The notes beneath the pieces were generated by a model. It did not search any database, was not told the origin of the DNA, and saw nothing but the letters and a program-made list of their open reading frames with translations. Both the position numbers and the translations under genes were made by a program. From Palsa-883 sp963847615 (lineage in GTDB: Bacteria; Pseudomonadota; Alphaproteobacteria; Acetobacterales; Acetobacteraceae), in the NCBI GenBank assembly GCA_963847615.1, contig CAWKAN010000020.1:1-64000 (forward strand): a DNA stretch of 64,000 bases. The letters are read 5' to 3'. Of the stretch, positions 46,658-57,432 are shown in pieces. How positions within the stretch are numbered: the stretch's first letter is position 1; each line of letters begins with the position of its first letter.

Positions 46658-47212
46658 CGACACCGCCCCTTAGTCTGACGTGGTCAATCTTTGAAGAGCC
46701 GCCGGACGATATGGACGCGCGCACAGGCGCTCTGCTCATCAACTGGAACGGCTCCACGGGCCGTGACATCTACGACATGGCCCGTGCTTACCGTACTGCT
46801 ACATTCCGGCTTCTGGATGCAGCGTACGCCAACAACGAGTCCTGGGAGAGCATTGACCCCATCTTGTTCTGTTTCCGGCACGCCCTCGAACTGCACCTCA
46901 AGATGTTGCAGCCTGAGGGGGTACGTTGAGTCCATCCCCTCAAGTCTCTAGCCGAAGAACTGCATAGGCGCCTGCAGGGCCGATACAGATCAGAACATCT
47001 CGACTGGTTGTGTGATCGAATCCGGGAGTTCGACCGCGTCGAACTCGAGGTCAACTTCATTCCGTTACCACGACGCAACTGAACCCGATCGCGAACCGGA
47101 GATCTGGGTTGACTTCGCCCGTCTGCGCATAGTCACGGAAGCGATCTTCGATGCCCTGGAGAAAGTTCGCCTGGATTTCGTTTTTCGTTCGAAAGGCAGT
47201 GGGTTGCCGTGA
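46654..47212 (+). CDS. HEPN-like protein in the hsd operon, two frameshifts
   Basis: From ATG 46654 (overlapping the previous stop): MTTPPLSLTWSIFEEP, YDMARAYRTATFRLLDAAY, PILFCFRHALELHLKML. The frame then breaks near 46922 (continuing HPLKSLAEELHRRLQGRY) and again near 47060 (SFRYHDATEPDREPEIWVDF to the end). The helical pattern with HALELHLK and a later H-x-L-x-x-L is HEPN-like, but a catalytic RxxxxH is not clear. About 186 aa when corrected. It overlaps the hsdR start. Confidence 0.55.
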
Positions 47213-50200
47213 CTGACCTTTTCCCCACCGCAGCCATGCCAAGTGCTTCGGCTTTACGGGAAGAGGCCGTTGAACTCGCCGCGCTGTCCTGGTTCGAGCT
47301 GATCGGTTGGCGCACAGTGCCGGGGGAACATCTCGCCCCGGATGGGCCGATTGGCGCGCGCGCCACCTATAAGCAGGCCGTGCTTGAGCCTGAGTTGCGA
47401 AGTGCGTTGGCCGCACTGAATCCCGATGCCACACCTGCGATGATCGACGCGGCGGTCCGCACCGTAATGGCGACGCCCAGCCAGGACATCATTGAGAACA
47501 ACCGCGTGTTCCATCCTCTGCTTGCTTCTGGTGTGCCCGTTGAGATGCATCGCGATGGTCAAACCCGAACGGTCGGCCTCCGCTTGCTGGATCGCGGCAA
47601 CCCGACTGCCAACCGGCTGCTCGTCGCTAACCAATTCATCGTCCAGGGAGAGCGCGACGCGATCCGCGCCGACGTGGTCGTGTTCGTCAATGGCCTACCA
47701 CTCGCCCTGTTGGAGTTGAAAAGCCCAACGGACACACAGGCAACATTGGAAAGGGCCCACACTCAGCTCCAGAACTACCGCGCCAAGGTGCCGGAACTGA
47801 TGCGCTTCAATCAGGTGCTGATCATCAGCGATGGCCTGCAGGCGCGCATCGGTTCGATGACGGCCGGGCTCGATCGCTTCGCGCCGTGGCGCACGATCGA
47901 CGGCTCGGGCCTGGATGACACAGGACGTTCGGAACTGGAGGTGATGATTCGTGGCGTATTCGCGCCGGAACGGTTCCTGGACCTGATCGTGGACTACATA
48001 GCTTTCGAGGTGATCGATGGAGTGGTCAAGTCGAAGAAGCTTGCTGGCTACCATCAATTCCACGCAGTGCGGAAGGCGCTGGCATCCACGATTGAAGCCG
48101 CAGGCGTCGGCGGCCAGCATAAGGGTGGTGTGATCTGGCACACGCAAGGGTCTGGCAAGTCACTCACCATGCTCTTCTTCGTGCGCCAACTCCAACTAGC
48201 GAAGGAGCTCAAGAACCCAACGATCGTTCTTATCACAGACCGGAACGATCTCGACAACCAGCTTTTCGGTACCTTCAGCGCGCACGGGTCGGCGCTGCGA
48301 GGACGACCGATTTCAGGCGGACAACGCAACCGAGATGCGACAGCTTCTGACGGTAGATATCGGTGGACTTGTCTTCACCACGATTCAACTTTTCCGGGGC
48401 GAGGAGGGTGAACACCCACTCCTGACAGCCCGGAGCAACGTCGTCGTCATTGCGGACGAGGCGCATCGGACTCAATACGGTTTCAAGACGCGCTTCATCG
48501 TCACTGAGGACGGTGTGCGTAAGCAGGTCGGCTTCGCTGAATACCGACGTCAAGCTCTACCAAACGCCACCTTCGTTGGCTTCACCGGCACACCGATCGA
48601 GATCAAGGATCGCGACACACGCGCAGTCTTCGGCGATGTGATCGATACCTATGACATGACCCAGGCCGTGGCCGACCATGCAACCGTGCCGATCCATTAT
48701 ACAGCCCGGTTGGCAAAGCTCCGGCTCGACCTTTCGGACGAGGAGCGGGCGGAGCTGGATGCGCTCGCGGAGGAACTGACGGAGGGCGATGAGGCCGCTG
48801 TCGAACGCAACAAGGGCAAACTGACCCGGTTCGAGGAAGTGGTGGGGTCTCCCGACCGAACCGCCCAAGTCGCCGCTGATATTGTAGAGCACTTTGAGCG
48901 TCGGCGTGAAGCGATGGCCGGCGGGAAGGGTATGATCGTAGCGATTAGCCGCCGCGTAGCCGTCGATCTTTACGATCAAATCGCCGAGCTTCGACCTGAT
49001 TGGGTTTCCGACGATCCACGTAGCGACGCATCGGGCATGCTTAAGGTCGTCATCACCGGCAACGGCAACGCCGATCCGGCGCCGTTGCAGCCTCACCTCC
49101 GTAACAAGAAACGACTGGAAGAACTGGCGGAGCGTTTCAAGAATCCAGAACTCCGGCTTTGATCTGGTTATCGTGCGCGACATGTGGCTGACGGGGTTTG
49201 ACGCCCCCTCCCTTCATACGCTGTACATTGACAAGCCTATGCGCGGGCACAGCCTGATGCAGGCGATCGCGCGAGTGAATCGGATCTGGGGTGATAAGCC
49301 CGGCGGTCTCGTCGTCGATTACCTCGGCATCGGAGCGGAACTCCGGGCCGCGCTCGCTGAGTATACGGGTCGAGATCGTGATCAGGTCCGGCTGGACCCA
49401 AACGAAGTAGTCCGTCAAACCCTCATGCGCCTGGAGAGTGCCCAGGCGCTTCTGGAAGGCGCTCCTTGGCGCGATTTCTTCGCCGGCGACCCGGCAAAAC
49501 GGCTGACAGTACCTGAAGCAGTGTCTCGAACATGTGCTGGCGAGCAGCCGCCGCGACGAATTCGTCAAGACGGCGATCGAGCTTGAGACGGCCTATGCGC
49601 TAAGTGCCGGCGACGAACGTGTCACCGCTCGGCGGGACGAAATCGCGCTGGTTGCTGCTATCAGAGCCAACCTCGTCAAATACACCACCGGCACGGGCCG
49701 AGGGCGAGACAGCATCGAGCGAGATATTCGTCAGCTCCTGTCCCGCGCTGTGATGGCCGACGGCATTCTGGACGTGTTCAAATCCGCGGGGCTCGACCAA
49801 CCAGACCTTGCGGTCCTGTCGGACGAGTTTTTGGCCGAGGTGGGGCAGACGAAGGAAAAGCATCTCGCGGTCGAGACGTTACGGCGCCTGCTGGCCGATG
49901 AGATCAAAGCCCGATCCCGCTCCAACATCGTTCAGGCCAGCAAACTCAGCGAACGCCTGGATGAGACGCTGCGGCGCTACCACAACCGGGCCGTCGATAG
50001 CCTTCAGGTGATCGAGGAACTCATCGCCCTGGCGAAGGACATCCGCGCTGCCGACGTACGCAGGTACCGAACTCGGACTTAGTACAGAAGAGTTAGCCTT
50101 CTACGACGCACTGGCGGAGAACGGTTCGGCAAAGTCGCTCATGGCACATGAAAAATTGCGGGCTTTGGCTCAGATGCTGGTGCGCACGATCCGAAGCTCC

Positions 50201-50359
50201 ACCGCCATCGATTGGACGCAGAAGGAGAGCGTGCGAGCCAAGATGCGAATCGAGGTGCGAAAGCTGCTGACACGATACGGCTATCCTCCAGACCTTCAGA
50301 AAATGGCCGTTGACCTCGTTGTGCGGCAAGCCGAGGTGCTTGCCGCAGACTGGGCATAG
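47209..50359 (+). CDS. hsdR: Type I restriction enzyme R subunit, four frameshifts
   Basis: GTG start overlapping the previous stop. The N-terminal nuclease region includes ADVVVFVNGLPLALLELKSP (Glu-x-Lys); the motor domain has TQGSGKSLTMLFF and ADEAHRTQYG; later motifs are FVGFTGTPIE, VRDMWLTGFDAPSLHTLYID and QAIARVNRIW. Frame breaks lie near 48295, 49162, 49530 and 50068. Corrected length about 1,050 aa, normal for HsdR. Together with the split hsdS, the system is predicted inactive unless the breaks are consensus errors and the element is absent in some cells. Confidence 0.88.
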
Positions 50360-50439
50360 CTTGGACCCGTCCTAACCATGACAGGCAGCCTGCGCGCTGC
50401 CGCCAGTCGTCACCTTTAGTGTACGGTGTCCAACTGGCA

Positions 50440-50823
50440 TCAGCCGGTCCAAACGACCACCGAACCGAAACCTGCGGCGGGCGGCACCTGCGGCTGATCC
50501 GTGACCAGCACGCTGTCCACCCGCACCTTGAACATGTAGTCGCTCACCTTGCCGTCCGACCGCGTCGCGGTCAGTAGCAGCGTGTAGCAACGGGTCGGCT
50601 GCCCAGCCGCCGCCGTGAAGGTGACAATCCCGGCAGCGAACGCCAGAGCGGAGATCGTCAGCTCGCCGGTGCCCGAAGGCGCAGCGGCGAGCGACAGCGA
50701 ACTCAGCACCTGCGCATCGAGCGGGTCGATCTCGTAGCGATAACCCTTGATGGCGGTTGGCAGTTTCGACGGGAGCCAGATCGGCTCGCAACTCACCGGA
50801 ACGCCGCGAAGCGAGCCATACAT
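50440..50823 (-). CDS. Small phage tail-fibre-associated protein
   Basis: The product is 127 aa, beta-rich (YRYEIDPLDAQVLSSLSLA, GELTISALAFAAGIVTFTAA, YMFKVRVDSVLV). Not recognised as a named family. It follows the fibre gene by 1 bp and ends the tail operon, so an accessory fibre, neck or adaptor role is inferred. Confidence 0.6.
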   Translation of the reverse strand: MYGSLRGVPVSCEPIWLPSKLPTAIKGYRYEIDPLDAQVLSSLSLAAAPSGTGELTISALAFAAGIVTFTAAAGQPTRCYTLLLTATRSDGKVSDYMFKVRVDSVLVTDQPQVPPAAGFGSVVVWTG

Positions 50824-50824
50824 G

Positions 50825-51706
50825 CTACCACCTCACGATGCACAGGCCGGCCGCACCGGCCGCGCCGTTCTGTGCCGTCGTGCCCACTGCTCCGGTGCCG
50901 GCGCCACATGCGCCGCCGCCCGGAAAATAGCCCGTTATTCCGACGCCATTCGCCGTGTCGTTGCACCCGCCAGACAGAGGCCCATTGCCACCGAAGCCGC
51001 CCCAGACGCCGCCGACAACCCCGGAGTTGCCCTGTCCCGTGCCGCCATTGCCGCCGTCGCCGCCATACAGGTTGACGTCTCCGCCGGAACCGACGCCGGC
51101 CTTATTTCCAAACACCGGAATGCTGGTCGTGCTTGAGACGCTGACGACGCCGCCGGTCGCACTGACGGTGGTAAACCCGGCTCCCGCGAGGCTGGTGGCG
51201 CCGCCGGCGCCAGGCGCGGCCGGAGCGGTAGTCCCCGCAGTCCCGCCAGCCCCGATCGTCACCGTGATCGACGCACCAGACGTTAGGCCAGACAGGCGCT
51301 TTCGCGCGTAACCACCGCCCGATCCGCCGCCGCCTGGAATACCCGACACGGATGCCCAGGAGCCGGAACCACCGCCCCACACCTCGACATCGAGGGCGGT
51401 GACGCCGGTTGGCACGGTGAACGTTCCCGACGTGGTGATCGTCTGCACCCCATGCGGAACGGCCGCGATCAATGCCTTGATCGAAAGCAGAACCTGATTG
51501 AACACGGTGCCCGTGGTGTCGGCGGTGATGCTCGCCGCTGCCAGGATCGACATCAGCTCTTCCTGGAGCATGGTGACGAACCAGTAGCGGACGCGCGTTG
51601 CCGGCGAGATGCCCGGCACCGCAGGCCCGAAATACCCGGTCGTTCCGGTCAACGCCGGAGGCGACGGCAGCGTGGCAACCGCCGTCGGGTCAGTGATTCT
51701 TTGCAT
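50825..51706 (-). CDS. Glycine-rich phage tail fibre protein
   Basis: The product is 293 aa. The N-terminal 60 residues probably attach to the baseplate (RVRYWFVTMLQEELM). The remainder is a Gly-rich beta region (GIPGGGGSGGGYARKRL, GYFPGGGACGAG) like fibre tips of Mu-like phages that contact the host surface. Position after the gp48-like gene fits. ATG 51706. Confidence 0.8.
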   Translation of the reverse strand: MQRITDPTAVATLPSPPALTGTTGYFGPAVPGISPATRVRYWFVTMLQEELMSILAAASITADTTGTVFNQVLLSIKALIAAVPHGVQTITTSGTFTVPTGVTALDVEVWGGGSGSWASVSGIPGGGGSGGGYARKRLSGLTSGASITVTIGAGGTAGTTAPAAPGAGGATSLAGAGFTTVSATGGVVSVSSTTSIPVFGNKAGVGSGGDVNLYGGDGGNGGTGQGNSGVVGGVWGGFGGNGPLSGGCNDTANGVGITGYFPGGGACGAGTGAVGTTAQNGAAGAAGLCIVRW

Positions 51707-51718
51707 GAAGTGTTCCGA

Positions 51719-52315
51719 TCAGGAGAAAACGAAAAGGACCAACGTCCCGGCCGGCGCGTCTTGCGTGATGCGGCATACCAGCTCGCCGGCGTCATAAGTT
51801 TCCAGCGGATCGTCCACGCTGGACTCTTCGACTGAGAAATAGAACGTTGTGATTTGCGGCGCGTTCACCTGCCAGATGAATGCCCACTCCGGTTCGAGCA
51901 GCGGTTCGTCGCAAGGCATGTCCACGGCGAACGGCAAGAACTCGGTAATGGTAATCGTGAACCCAAGCGCCGCCGCCAGCGCGATGAAGTACGCCGTGGT
52001 CAACGCTCCCCGCGCGCCGAACTTCGCACGGACCGCGGCCTGGCGCTGCTCGATCGACGGGTTCGGCGCCGTGCACGGGTCAGGCAGGCCGAGCGAGTTC
52101 TCCCACTCCACCAGCAGGTTCTCAGTCGTTGCCGGGCTGGCGTCGATCAGGACCTGTGCCGCTGCTGCCGTGCTGCGGGTATAGGTCGGTGCCAGCGCCA
52201 GCATGACCGCCGACAGCGTGGACGCCGGATCGCGCCGCCAGACGCGGCCCGTTGGCAAAAGCCGCAGCATCGCCTGCTGATAGTCGGCATCGCCAAATGC
52301 GGGAGGGGTCGGCAT
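51719..52315 (-). CDS. Mu gp48 / YmfQ-like tail protein
   Basis: The product is 198 aa. ADYQQAMLRLLPTGRVWRRD and WENSLGLPDPC, with SIEQRQAAVRAKFGARGALT, are characteristic of the YmfQ/gp48 family between baseplate J and fibre. The start overlaps the baseplate J stop (ATGA). Confidence 0.85.
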   Translation of the reverse strand: MPTPPAFGDADYQQAMLRLLPTGRVWRRDPASTLSAVMLALAPTYTRSTAAAAQVLIDASPATTENLLVEWENSLGLPDPCTAPNPSIEQRQAAVRAKFGARGALTTAYFIALAAALGFTITITEFLPFAVDMPCDEPLLEPEWAFIWQVNAPQITTFYFSVEESSVDDPLETYDAGELVCRITQDAPAGTLVLFVFS

Positions 52316-53442
52316 CAGGAATAGGTGACCGTTCCGAGGGTGAACAGGTAGCCGGCCGCCGACGTGATCGGCCACGTCGAGGGCGTGGTGATCGCGAACG
52401 ATGGCAGCCCGCCGATTGCGGTAATCGCCGCGGCGCAGTCGCTCTGCTCGATCGACGTGGTTGCGAGCGGGCTGTCCTTTTGCAGGAACAGGGTGGTCAG
52501 CGCGGCCGACACCTGCGTCTGCTGCGCGCTCGAAATCCCGGACAGGCCGGCGAGCGTGAACGCTTGCGTCGAGGCCTGCGGCGCGATGGCATAGACCAGC
52601 ATCGTCACCGCGCGCAGCGCATAGAGGAAATTCGCCACCGCGAGCTGATCGCCGGTCGCAGCGGTGTCGCGAGTTTCAAGCGCGGCGACGCCATTCGTCC
52701 CCTGCGGGAAGCCGCCATAGGCCGATTCCGCCACGTCCATCATAAAGAACACCGTGACGGTGCCGGCCCCGGCGATCCACGGCGCGCACCATGCGCGGGT
52801 GACGCCGGTCACCTGCAACGCCCAGGTCACGAAATCCGCCTGGTTCCCGCCGTGCGGCGGCGCTGCATAGCTCTCCTGCATGCGGGTCCGCATCGGACCG
52901 TCCGTCTCCAGGTCAGCGCCCCCGGTAATCGCGGCCGTCGCGGCACCCATCGCGTTGATGCCGCCGATCGACACGCCCAGCTCCAGCGGCGTGCCGCTGT
53001 CGGTGTTGCCGTTCGAGCCCGCCACCAGCGCAACCACGGTCACCGCGACCGATCCGCCGCCTCCAACCGTCGCGTCCGCCGCCGTGGCGTACTGGACGCC
53101 ATCGCCGCGGCTGCAAACCGTCCCGGCCGGCAAAGGGGTGTTGACCACGCCGGGCCAGGCAGCAGGGCCGGAGGCGAAGGTCGGCGCCTCACGCAACACC
53201 GGGGTCGGCGCCATCGCCGCCCACCCCTCCAGGTATTCGCCGGTCGAGGTGAACGGCGTCGATTGAAGGGAGATCCAGTCGAGGTAGCCGTAATGCAGAT
53301 AGGCGAGGCCGGCCTGCACCCAGGCGAGCACCCGCAGCACAGCCCTGCGCAGGAACCCGTCGGCGTTCGGCAGATCGGACGCGGTGATGTCCTGCATCGC
53401 CTGCGCGCGAAGTGCAGTGAGGGTCGGTCTTGGAAATGGCAC
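52315..53442 (-). CDS. Baseplate J-like protein (Mu gp47-like)
   Basis: The product is 375 aa. LPNADGFLRRAVLRVLAWVQ, the beta-rich VCSRGDGVQYATAADATVGG, TDSGTPLELG and the arginine-rich DGPMRTRMQESY match baseplate J proteins that form the wedge of contractile tails. It starts 3 bp after the gp46-like gene ends. Confidence 0.88.
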   Translation of the reverse strand: MPFPRPTLTALRAQAMQDITASDLPNADGFLRRAVLRVLAWVQAGLAYLHYGYLDWISLQSTPFTSTGEYLEGWAAMAPTPVLREAPTFASGPAAWPGVVNTPLPAGTVCSRGDGVQYATAADATVGGGGSVAVTVVALVAGSNGNTDSGTPLELGVSIGGINAMGAATAAITGGADLETDGPMRTRMQESYAAPPHGGNQADFVTWALQVTGVTRAWCAPWIAGAGTVTVFFMMDVAESAYGGFPQGTNGVAALETRDTAATGDQLAVANFLYALRAVTMLVYAIAPQASTQAFTLAGLSGISSAQQTQVSAALTTLFLQKDSPLATTSIEQSDCAAAITAIGGLPSFAITTPSTWPITSAAGYLFTLGTVTYS

Positions 53443-53445
53443 GGA

Positions 53446-53910
53446 TCAGGATTCCTGCGACCAGGCGTAGCTGTAGAGGTTCGGCACGCCGTTCGCCGTG
53501 ATAGTGACGGTCGCGCCGATGCCGCCCGGGCCGGTGAAAAACGGTTGCGCGTCCACCGCCGACGCCACGCCATCGGTAATCATCCAGGCGTGGCATTGGA
53601 TGATCTGGTCGCGCAGCCAGTTCAACGTGTCTTGCGTGCGCGGCCGGGCGAAAGCCTGGTAGATTTTCGAGCCGATACGATCGTCCGGGATCACGGCGAG
53701 GGTCGGGTCCTCCAGCGCCGCATAGGTATCGATCCAGCAACCGTGCGGATCGTTGTCGAACACGATGTCGCCGGGATCGACCTGGGCATCGGTGAACATG
53801 CTGATGAGGGAAGCCGTCTCCAGCTCGTGCCCCAACTCCAGCCCGGCGCCGAGCATGTTGAGGTCGCCCGTCCCCGTGGTCGGATCCCAGACGATGCGAA
53901 TGTCGCCCAT
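53446..53910 (-). CDS. Phage GP46-family protein
   Basis: The product is 154 aa. MGDIRIVWDPTTGTGDL, ETASLISMFTDAQ and CWIDTYAALEDPTLA are hallmark segments of the Mu gp46 family (baseplate wedge component). It shares the stop/start overlap with the baseplate V gene upstream. Confidence 0.88.
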   Translation of the reverse strand: MGDIRIVWDPTTGTGDLNMLGAGLELGHELETASLISMFTDAQVDPGDIVFDNDPHGCWIDTYAALEDPTLAVIPDDRIGSKIYQAFARPRTQDTLNWLRDQIIQCHAWMITDGVASAVDAQPFFTGPGGIGATVTITANGVPNLYSYAWSQES

Positions 53911-54470
53911 CAGGTGCTGGCCGTTGGCGCGACGGTGCCCGCGGCAGCGGTGCCCTCGCCATGCTTGTGCGTCTGCAAGCCGACCTGGTCGGCGCCGCCA
54001 TAGCCCGCGATCACCGCGCCGGTGACGTGCAGATCGCCGGCAATCGTCATGGGGTTGCCCGCGCAGGCAACCGAGGGACCGCCGGCGGTCAGCCAGACAT
54101 AGGCGCCCCGGAGATCGTAGAGCGCGGAATCGCCCACGCCGAGGTTGCGCAGCCGATAGGTCTGGTGACCGCCGGCGATCGCCAGGGACTTCGCCCGATC
54201 GCCGTCGAGGAAAGCCAGATGCAGGTCGGTGCCGATCGGCGGCGAGCCGGTGACGCCGAACCCATAGAGCAGCGGTATGTTGTCACGCGTGGACAGCGCA
54301 TCGAGCTGCGCCTGCACAGTCTGCACCGGCCCGGTGTCGTTCACCGCCAGCGTCGTGCGGGCCAGCGCGAACGGTGCGCCACGGCGCAGCATCAGCGCAC
54401 TCACCTGCCGCTCCAGCATGACAACCTGGCGCGCCAGCATGGCGACGGTTGCTTCGAGAGATGTGGACAT
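53910..54470 (-). CDS. Baseplate assembly protein V-like (Mu gp45-like spike)
   Basis: The product is 186 aa. The N-terminal helix (VVMLERQVSALMLRR), OB-like middle (LLYGFGVTGSPPIGTDLHL) and the C-terminal repetitive beta segment with HKHGEG agree with the membrane-puncturing spike of Mu-like phages; the HxH near the end may bind metal at the tip. Confidence 0.85.
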   Translation of the reverse strand: MSTSLEATVAMLARQVVMLERQVSALMLRRGAPFALARTTLAVNDTGPVQTVQAQLDALSTRDNIPLLYGFGVTGSPPIGTDLHLAFLDGDRAKSLAIAGGHQTYRLRNLGVGDSALYDLRGAYVWLTAGGPSVACAGNPMTIAGDLHVTGAVIAGYGGADQVGLQTHKHGEGTAAAGTVAPTAST

Positions 54471-54484
54471 TCAGGCTCCGGCCA

Positions 54485-55658
54485 CTAAGGCGGCGTGTTG
54501 GTGGATGGCGGCGCGGGCGCCTGCGAGGTCTGCGGCGCGTTCGTCAGCTCCGCGTCGAACAGGTTCAACGGGTTCGGTTCGGGGCTGAACGCATCGGGCG
54601 GCATCAGGATCAGGTCGGTGTGCGTGCCGCTCATGTCCTTGCGAAAGGACAGCGAGCCGATGATCCACGTCGCGTTGGAAATGTCGGCGGCTGGCGCGTC
54701 GATCGTCGCCAGCCAGTTCGGCGTCCACAGCGTGCCGCTGCTGTCGCGCCAGCTATCGCAGGTGATGGAGGCGCCCTGGCTCCGGCCGATGCGCCGGGCC
54801 TTTTCCCAATTTCCCCGTTGTTTGGCGATGGCGTCGTTGTCGATCGTCTGCTGCCCGGCCGGGGTCGGCGCGATCTGTTCCGAGACGATGATACGCAGCC
54901 GGTATTCGCCCAGCGTGTCATCCAGGATGGTGGCCCGGCGGTTGGCGAGGCCGCCCAGGTCGGCGGTTTGGTCGACGCCCGAGTAGACCACGACGTATGT
55001 CGAGAACCGGCCATCGACGGACCGCTCGCCGTTGATCGCCTCGACGTTGCCCGGGAGGGTAAAGCCGGAGGCGTGCTGCGAGGTGCCGATGCGGTCCAGC
55101 ACGAGGTTGGCCGAACACGTCCTCGTAGACCAGGTAGCCGGCGTAGCGCGCGACGCTCTCGATGATCTGGTAGGGCGTCTCGCCGAGCGGCACCTGAAAC
55201 GACGGGATCGCGATGCCAAGGTCGGAGACGGCCGACCTGGCTGTGATGCCGTACGCCTTGCAGAGCTTGGCCGCTACATCGAGGGCGTTCGCGCCGTTGA
55301 TCTGGCCGCCGCGGATGCCGGGATCGTTCAGCAGATCGGCCGAGCAATCGACCAGGTTGCGGGTGATGCCGCGGCCCGAAAGGGTGACCTGGTGGTTGCG
55401 CGCGTCGATCGGAATGGACCGGCGGTCGATCTTCCCGGTGATGACGAGGTCGGACCCAATATAGATCAGGCACGGCTGCCCCGGCCGCGTTCCCGCCAGC
55501 GCCGCGCCTTGCAGGAACTCGGCGCTCGCGGTCAGCGACCAGTTGTTCGGCATAGACTTGCACGACCGGCTGATGCTCACATTCTGCCAGCCGACGAAGC
55601 GATTGGAGCCGACCTGGATGGTTACGTCATCCGGGCCGGACCCCAGCGATGGCGCCAT
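54485..55658 (-). CDS. Mu gp44-like baseplate/tail protein, frameshifted
   Basis: From ATG 55658 it reads VTIQVGSNRFVGWQNVSI, PNNWSLTASAEFL, KIDRRSIPIDARNHQVTL. The frame breaks at a CC run near 55111 (after YLVYEDVFG) and continues NLVLDRIGTSQHASGFTLPG to the stop at 54485. One base restores about 390 aa, the expected length for the gp44 / late-control-D-like hub protein that follows the circularisation gene in Mu. Confidence 0.85.
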
Positions 55659-55779
55659 AGTTTATCGCTCCGTCGCACGAGGGATTTGTGCCGCCGCCGC
55701 TGGTTGCAGCGCAAGCTACAACCGAGTTGGGTGGGCAGCGGACAAGGAACCCAGCAGCGCGCCCACCGGCACGCGTCAA

Positions 55780-57180
55780 CTAGAAGAGATCGTCGCCTTC
55801 ACGACCCCACGGCGTGGGCGTGGGCTTGGGGGGCGGCGGGGCGAGGTAGTCACGCAGGGCGCGGAGCTTTAATAGCACCTCGTCGAACGTGTAGATGCGG
55901 ACATCCTTGAGACTGGTTCTGTATATCTCAAATGACGCAAGGCGCTCAGCATCGGTTGGCTTCCGCCCCGCGACGACAACGCAGTCCACGGAATGAGCTG
56001 TTCCTGCCTCTTTGGCACGATCCTTGTAGTTGACGAGGAGCTCATATCGTTGATCCACGATCTGGATGACTGCTTCATTTAGGTCCGCTGATGGCCTATA
56101 TCGCCCAGCTCTGAATTCACCGCCCACCAGCGTGGTATCAGGCGTCTTGATCTCAACGATTGCTAGGCTGCTCGTGGATTCGTTCCTTAAGAGGAAATCA
56201 ACAATCGTATCGCCTGAACCGTCCAAGGTCTGACCGCCGACATGAGCCTGTTGACGGACAAGCACGATGGGATAGCCAAATAGCATCGATAAGATGAACG
56301 GATTGAGCTTAAGCAGTGTCTGCCAGAACGACTCAGGATGAGGTCGGCCAAGGTCAGCCTCAAATCTGGCGATCAGCTCATTAAGGCCTGCGATCTCGAA
56401 GTCGCGCTGAAGCTTGTAAAGCTGGCGGGGATTGTGCTTGGCTAACGCAGGGGCCTCTTCGGCTGTCCGCGCAATCAGGGCGTCGCGATCCGCTGTTGAA
56501 ATCGGTCTTCCGGTATCCTTGGCTTTCCGAATGAATGAAACCAACATACCCTTACGGTAAGGCTGTTCATTGCGCTTGAACTCATTGGGAAAATGCTTTG
56601 CCAACATCTCGTTATAGGCATAGCGTGAGCGGTCGGCGCGGCTCTGGTCTGAGAACCGAGTTGCAATGCGGCCCAGTTCGTAGGCGATCTCCGCGAAATC
56701 ATCGTTCGATAGAACAAGTGTTGGCTTGTCGAGCGCCGTATCCCTCGCCCGGGAGATTACAAGGCGGCGAAAGCGGTTGCGTCCTAGGACTTCGACGATT
56801 GGCCGAAGATGCCGCCGGATTCCCAAGCCAAAGGCGGGCTGATGATAAAACTCATCAGGCAATTGATGAAGCTGATCCTCAACCTCATGTTCAGCGTTGG
56901 GCAGGGCGAATGTGAAATTCTCAAATGCAATCTCGCTCACGAGACCGTACTTGGTCCCCATTATGCTCAGGGACGGGCTCGTCTTGAGTGGGTAGGTATG
57001 GATCGTGTTGGTACAGGTGTCGAAGCGCACCAACGGTCGCCGAGGCAGCTCCCCCTGGTGTTGCGGATGAGCATACTCCCACGCTCGCCTAGAAGGCTGG
57101 AAATCGACCCTCAGACGTTCTGGTGTCTCTGCCTCCAGATAAAGTCTCTCCCGGTCGCTATCTGTCGTTGTGTCAGCCAT
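55780..57180 (-). CDS. Shedu-type defence nuclease (DUF4263, SduA-like)
   Basis: The product is 466 aa, intact. The C-terminal domain has the Shedu PD-(D/E)xK pattern: ESFWQTLLKLNPFILSMLFG, AHVGGQTLDG, the catalytic TIVDFLL (Asp328) and VEIKTP (Glu343, Lys345), then RYRPSADLNEAVIQIVDQRY and FEIYRTSLKDVRIYTFDEVL. The N-terminal 270 residues are a helical and beta region without a named fold, as usual for SduA where it varies. It lies between the prophage gp43-like and gp44-like tail genes. AGGGA precedes ATG 57180. AT-richer than the flanking tail genes. Shedu proteins restrict phage; this one would be prophage-encoded. Confidence 0.88.
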   Translation of the reverse strand: MADTTTDSDRERLYLEAETPERLRVDFQPSRRAWEYAHPQHQGELPRRPLVRFDTCTNTIHTYPLKTSPSLSIMGTKYGLVSEIAFENFTFALPNAEHEVEDQLHQLPDEFYHQPAFGLGIRRHLRPIVEVLGRNRFRRLVISRARDTALDKPTLVLSNDDFAEIAYELGRIATRFSDQSRADRSRYAYNEMLAKHFPNEFKRNEQPYRKGMLVSFIRKAKDTGRPISTADRDALIARTAEEAPALAKHNPRQLYKLQRDFEIAGLNELIARFEADLGRPHPESFWQTLLKLNPFILSMLFGYPIVLVRQQAHVGGQTLDGSGDTIVDFLLRNESTSSLAIVEIKTPDTTLVGGEFRAGRYRPSADLNEAVIQIVDQRYELLVNYKDRAKEAGTAHSVDCVVVAGRKPTDAERLASFEIYRTSLKDVRIYTFDEVLLKLRALRDYLAPPPPKPTPTPWGREGDDLF

Positions 57181-57432
57181 TGCAGTCCCTACCCCGCAGG
57201 CAAGCTAGCACGATAGCGCGGTCGGTTAAGAGTGCCCGTGAGCTATGTATTCGGCAACTTTGCCAGAAATCCGCTCCAGATCGGATGTTGTCCTACAAGC
57301 CGCCCTGGCTGCTCTCGGTTTTCGAGCCGAATTGGACTTCCGGTCCAGCCGCTACCGGCCCCCAGTTGGTAGAGCACGGAACCGAAAATCTCAGCGCCGG
57401 TAGTTCGATCGCGCTCCTGAGCACCAACCGAG

